Source of the DNA: CAVTUU01 sp045804965
GTDB lineage: Bacteria; Chloroflexota; Chloroflexia; Thermomicrobiales; UBA6265
Reading direction: 5' to 3'
DNA length: 64,000 nucleotides
Assembly (NCBI GenBank): GCA_045804965.1
Contig: JBJMMD010000050.1
Location: 10,653 to 74,652 of the forward strand
The position numbers and the translations under genes are program-made. Below the pieces are notes generated by a model. It saw nothing but the letters and a program-made list of their open reading frames with translations. It made no database searches and was not told where the DNA came from. Position 1 is the first letter of the stretch; each line of letters opens with the position of its first letter. This document shows positions 62,286 to 64,000 of this stretch, piece by piece.

Positions 62286-62303
62286 GGGCCTGTTTGCATA
62301 GTC
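62286..62303. repeat. Insertion-sequence end remnant
   Basis: gggcctgtttgcatagtc matches the end of the IS at 63473 (gggcttgtttgcatactc) in 16 of 18 positions and in the same orientation, suggesting a leftover from another insertion. The gap 62104-62487 otherwise holds the direct repeat and a ParE-like fragment. Confidence 0.55.
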
Positions 62304-62312
62304 GTGGTACCA

Positions 62313-62458
62313 TCGCTGGATGGTACGCCGCCGCTCGCCTCGCAACTCTCGCGACGGTCGAGCAGCATGTCGTCTTCTACTCCCTCACCGCAGCGGCGAT
62401 CGTCATCGTCCGCATCCTCCCCAGAAACCAGGACGCTGCGGGTAAGGTCGTCTCATAA
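62313..62458 (+). pseudogene. ParE/RelE-type toxin C-terminal fragment
   Basis: A short frame ending TVEQHVVFYSLTAAA then IVIVRILPRNQDAAGKV resembles the C-terminus of ParE-family toxins (HVIFYR...IVRILHxxMD). No N-terminal half is visible; the IS end lies just upstream. Probably a truncated remnant. Confidence 0.45.
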
Positions 62459-62487
62459 GCGTCCGGACCCCTGCAACGGGAGGTTCC

Positions 62488-63306
62488 TTGGCCGCCGACA
62501 ACCTCGCCGCTTACGCCGACGCCGAGGACTACGACGTCCTTGAGAACGACGACGGCGGCGCCTTCTACACCGCGCTCGCCCAGGAGACCGGCGGCCCCGT
62601 CCTCGAGATCGCCTGCGGCACCGGCCGCGTCACCATCCCCATCGCCCGCCACGGGCTCGACGTGACCGGCCTCGACGTTGTGCCCCAGATGCTCGACCAG
62701 GCCCGCCGCAAATCCGCCGGCCTCTCCATCCGCTGGGTCGCGGCCGACGGCCGCGACTTCGACCTCGGCCAGCGCTTCCGCCTCGTCTTCCTCACTGGCA
62801 ACGCCTTCCAGCAGTTCCTCACCAACGCCGACCAGGACGGCCTCCTGCGCGGCGCCCACGCCCACCTCCACGACGAGGGGCTCTTCGCCTTCGAGACCCG
62901 CAACCCCGTCTGGCCAACCTCCGCTAACCGGGCCTACTTCGATGCGGTCATTGAGCAGTCCCGCCAGCGCGGCGGCTTCTTCGCCCTCCTTGAAGACCGC
63001 GACGAGGAATTGCCCTGGCAGACCTACACCGCCACCGACGGCCGGGAGATCCGCGAATCCCTCACCCAGACCTACGACCCCATCGCCCAGATCCTGCGCC
63101 TCACCTCCCGCGAGCGCTGGCACGAAGGCGACCAAGAACACACCAGGATCACCCACGAATCGCTGCGCTTTATCTTCCCCCAGGAGCTCGACGCCCTCCT
63201 CACTCACCACGGCTTCACCATCATCCGCCGGTACGGCGACTGGGACCGCTCACCCCTCACCCCCACCAGCCGCAGCATCGTCGTCGTGTGCCGCAAGACC
63301 CCCTAG
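62488..63306 (+). CDS. Class I SAM-dependent methyltransferase
   Basis: A 272-residue methyltransferase: VLEIACGTGRVTIPIAR (motif I), VTGLDVVPQMLDQARRK, FRLVFLTGNAFQQFLTNADQ and AHAHLHDEGLFAFETRNP. The C-terminal portion (ESLRFIFPQELDALLTHHGF, TIIRRYGDWDRSPLTPTSRS) is typical of a group of small methyltransferases of unknown substrate. TTG 62488 with GGGAGG at 4-5 bases; no ATG suits. Confidence 0.8.
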   Translation: MAADNLAAYADAEDYDVLENDDGGAFYTALAQETGGPVLEIACGTGRVTIPIARHGLDVTGLDVVPQMLDQARRKSAGLSIRWVAADGRDFDLGQRFRLVFLTGNAFQQFLTNADQDGLLRGAHAHLHDEGLFAFETRNPVWPTSANRAYFDAVIEQSRQRGGFFALLEDRDEELPWQTYTATDGREIRESLTQTYDPIAQILRLTSRERWHEGDQEHTRITHESLRFIFPQELDALLTHHGFTIIRRYGDWDRSPLTPTSRSIVVVCRKTP

Positions 63307-63326
63307 CCGGGGTATGCTGAATCGCC

Positions 63327-64000
63327 CTATCTTCTCCTCAGCGATTGAAAATCCAGCGGCCGGTACGCACTATCGGCACCCCTCAACTTATCCACAGGGC
63401 TGTGAAAGGGAGGACTTATCCACGCAGTATCGCCCCCCGATCTACCGGGAGTTCTTTCCCGATATACCCTAAGGGCTTGTTTGCATACTCTCAGCCAGAG
63501 CCGGATGGCGGCGAGGGTGACGGTGGCGTGGAAGCGGACAGTCAATTTGTCGTAGCGGGTGGCGACCGCCCGGAATTGCTTGAGGCGGTTGATCAGCCGC
63601 TCGATTCGGTTGCGCGTGCGGTACGCTGCCCGGTCGAACCGGACGCCCCGGCGCGGCTCGTTGCGCAACCGCGGAATCACGGCGCCGATCCCGCGGCGGC
63701 GCAGGTAGCGACGGATCGTCCGCCCCGTGTACCCCTTGTCCCCCGCCGCCCGGACGGGCGAACGCGGACTTGTCCGCTCGGCCTCCGCACCGCGCCGCCT
63801 TCCATCAGGGCACGGCCTTGGGTCGCCTCCAGCCGTTGGCCCCCGGTCAGCACCCAGGTGATCGGCTTGCCGAAGCCCTCGCCGCGGAGGTGGAGCTTGC
63901 TCGAAAACCCGGCCTTGCTCTTGCCCACCGCCTGATCGCCGCCCCCTTTTTCGCCCCCGCCGCGTGCGGGTGGGCGCGGATCACGGTGCCGTCCAGGAAG
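63327..64000 (-). pseudogene. IS5-family (IS427 group-like) transposase, frame-broken, 5' end outside window
   Basis: From the right edge: FLDGTVIRAHPHAAGAKK in one frame, then after the a5g5 run (63942-63951) GGGDQAVGKSKAGFSSKLHL in the -1 frame, then near 63755-63790 another shift to GDKGYTGRTIRRYLRRRGIG and RAAYRTRNRIERLINRLKQF, RATRYDKL-type C-terminus. The first shift is at the place where this IS group uses programmed frameshifting; the second looks like a true lesion. The last frame reads through the IS end to 63327. Confidence 0.75.
63473..64000 (-). mobile_element. IS5-family insertion sequence, partial
   Basis: Terminal sequence gggcttgtttgcatactc at 63473-63490 marks the end next to the transposase 3' end; the other end is beyond the window. 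DDE-type transposase frames fill it. Confidence 0.75.

Noticed and set aside
63388..63424. Two DnaA-box-like sequences (ttatccaca and ttatccacg) 28 bases apart
   Set aside because: Only two boxes, no dnaA/dnaN or AT-rich unwinding region nearby; coincidence is likely.

Overview
The window is GC-rich bacterial chromosome with about 60 intact genes on both strands, several gene remnants, one insertion sequence running off the right edge, a SAM riboswitch and many small intergenic palindromic repeats. I see no rRNA, tRNA, CRISPR array or phage module. The mix suggests a Chloroflexota lineage near the Thermomicrobia: F420-type luciferase-like oxidoreductases, a PATAN-domain protein, ECF sigma factors fused into operons with membrane-anchored PQQ propellers, ManD/DgoD-like enolase-superfamily enzymes, and repeat-rich intergenic gaps. 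The taxonomic assignment is inference from gene content, not from a marker gene.

Layout. 0-11 kb: exported or envelope proteins (M23 peptidase-like, two TolB-type propeller proteins, VWA protein, DnaJ-domain protein), a methyltransferase, a PATAN protein and an FAD oxidoreductase. 11-22 kb: a MerR regulator divergent from a family III CoA-transferase, housekeeping-type enzymes, a NicO-family metal exporter, MidA-type methyltransferase. 22-26 kb: an ECF sigma factor followed by a 1121-residue anti-sigma-like double PQQ propeller. 19.6-20.8 and 26-41 kb: sugar-acid type catabolic genes (four enolase-superfamily dehydratase-like enzymes, UxuA-like mannonate dehydratase, extended SDR, RraA-like protein, MlrC peptidase), mixed with a solo RecB/Cas4-like nuclease, stress-type small proteins, a broken MNT/HEPN pair and an intact RHH/GNAT toxin-antitoxin pair. 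41.7-45.3 kb: a SAM-I riboswitch controlling a sulfonate/taurine-type ABC importer. 45-57 kb: acetyltransferases, HAD phosphatase, a decayed and an intact LLM oxidoreductase, a hemerythrin-MarR operon with its operator, isochorismatase, WYL regulator, DoxX, class III aminotransferase. 57.7-62.2 kb: a second ECF sigma-PQQ pair followed by three exported proteins, bracketed by 40-bp direct repeats. 62.2-64 kb: insertion-sequence traces, a ParE remnant, a methyltransferase and an IS5-family transposase.

How it fits together. The two ECF/propeller pairs look like envelope-sensing modules. The enolase-superfamily enzymes, UxuA, the SDR and RraA could handle hexonate or hexuronate-like acids, but the genes are scattered singly on both strands, separated by repeats, and no sugar transporter is present. 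The riboswitch ties the ABC importer to sulfur amino-acid status. Three families of interspersed repeats occupy nearly every gap and make many spurious antisense reading frames.
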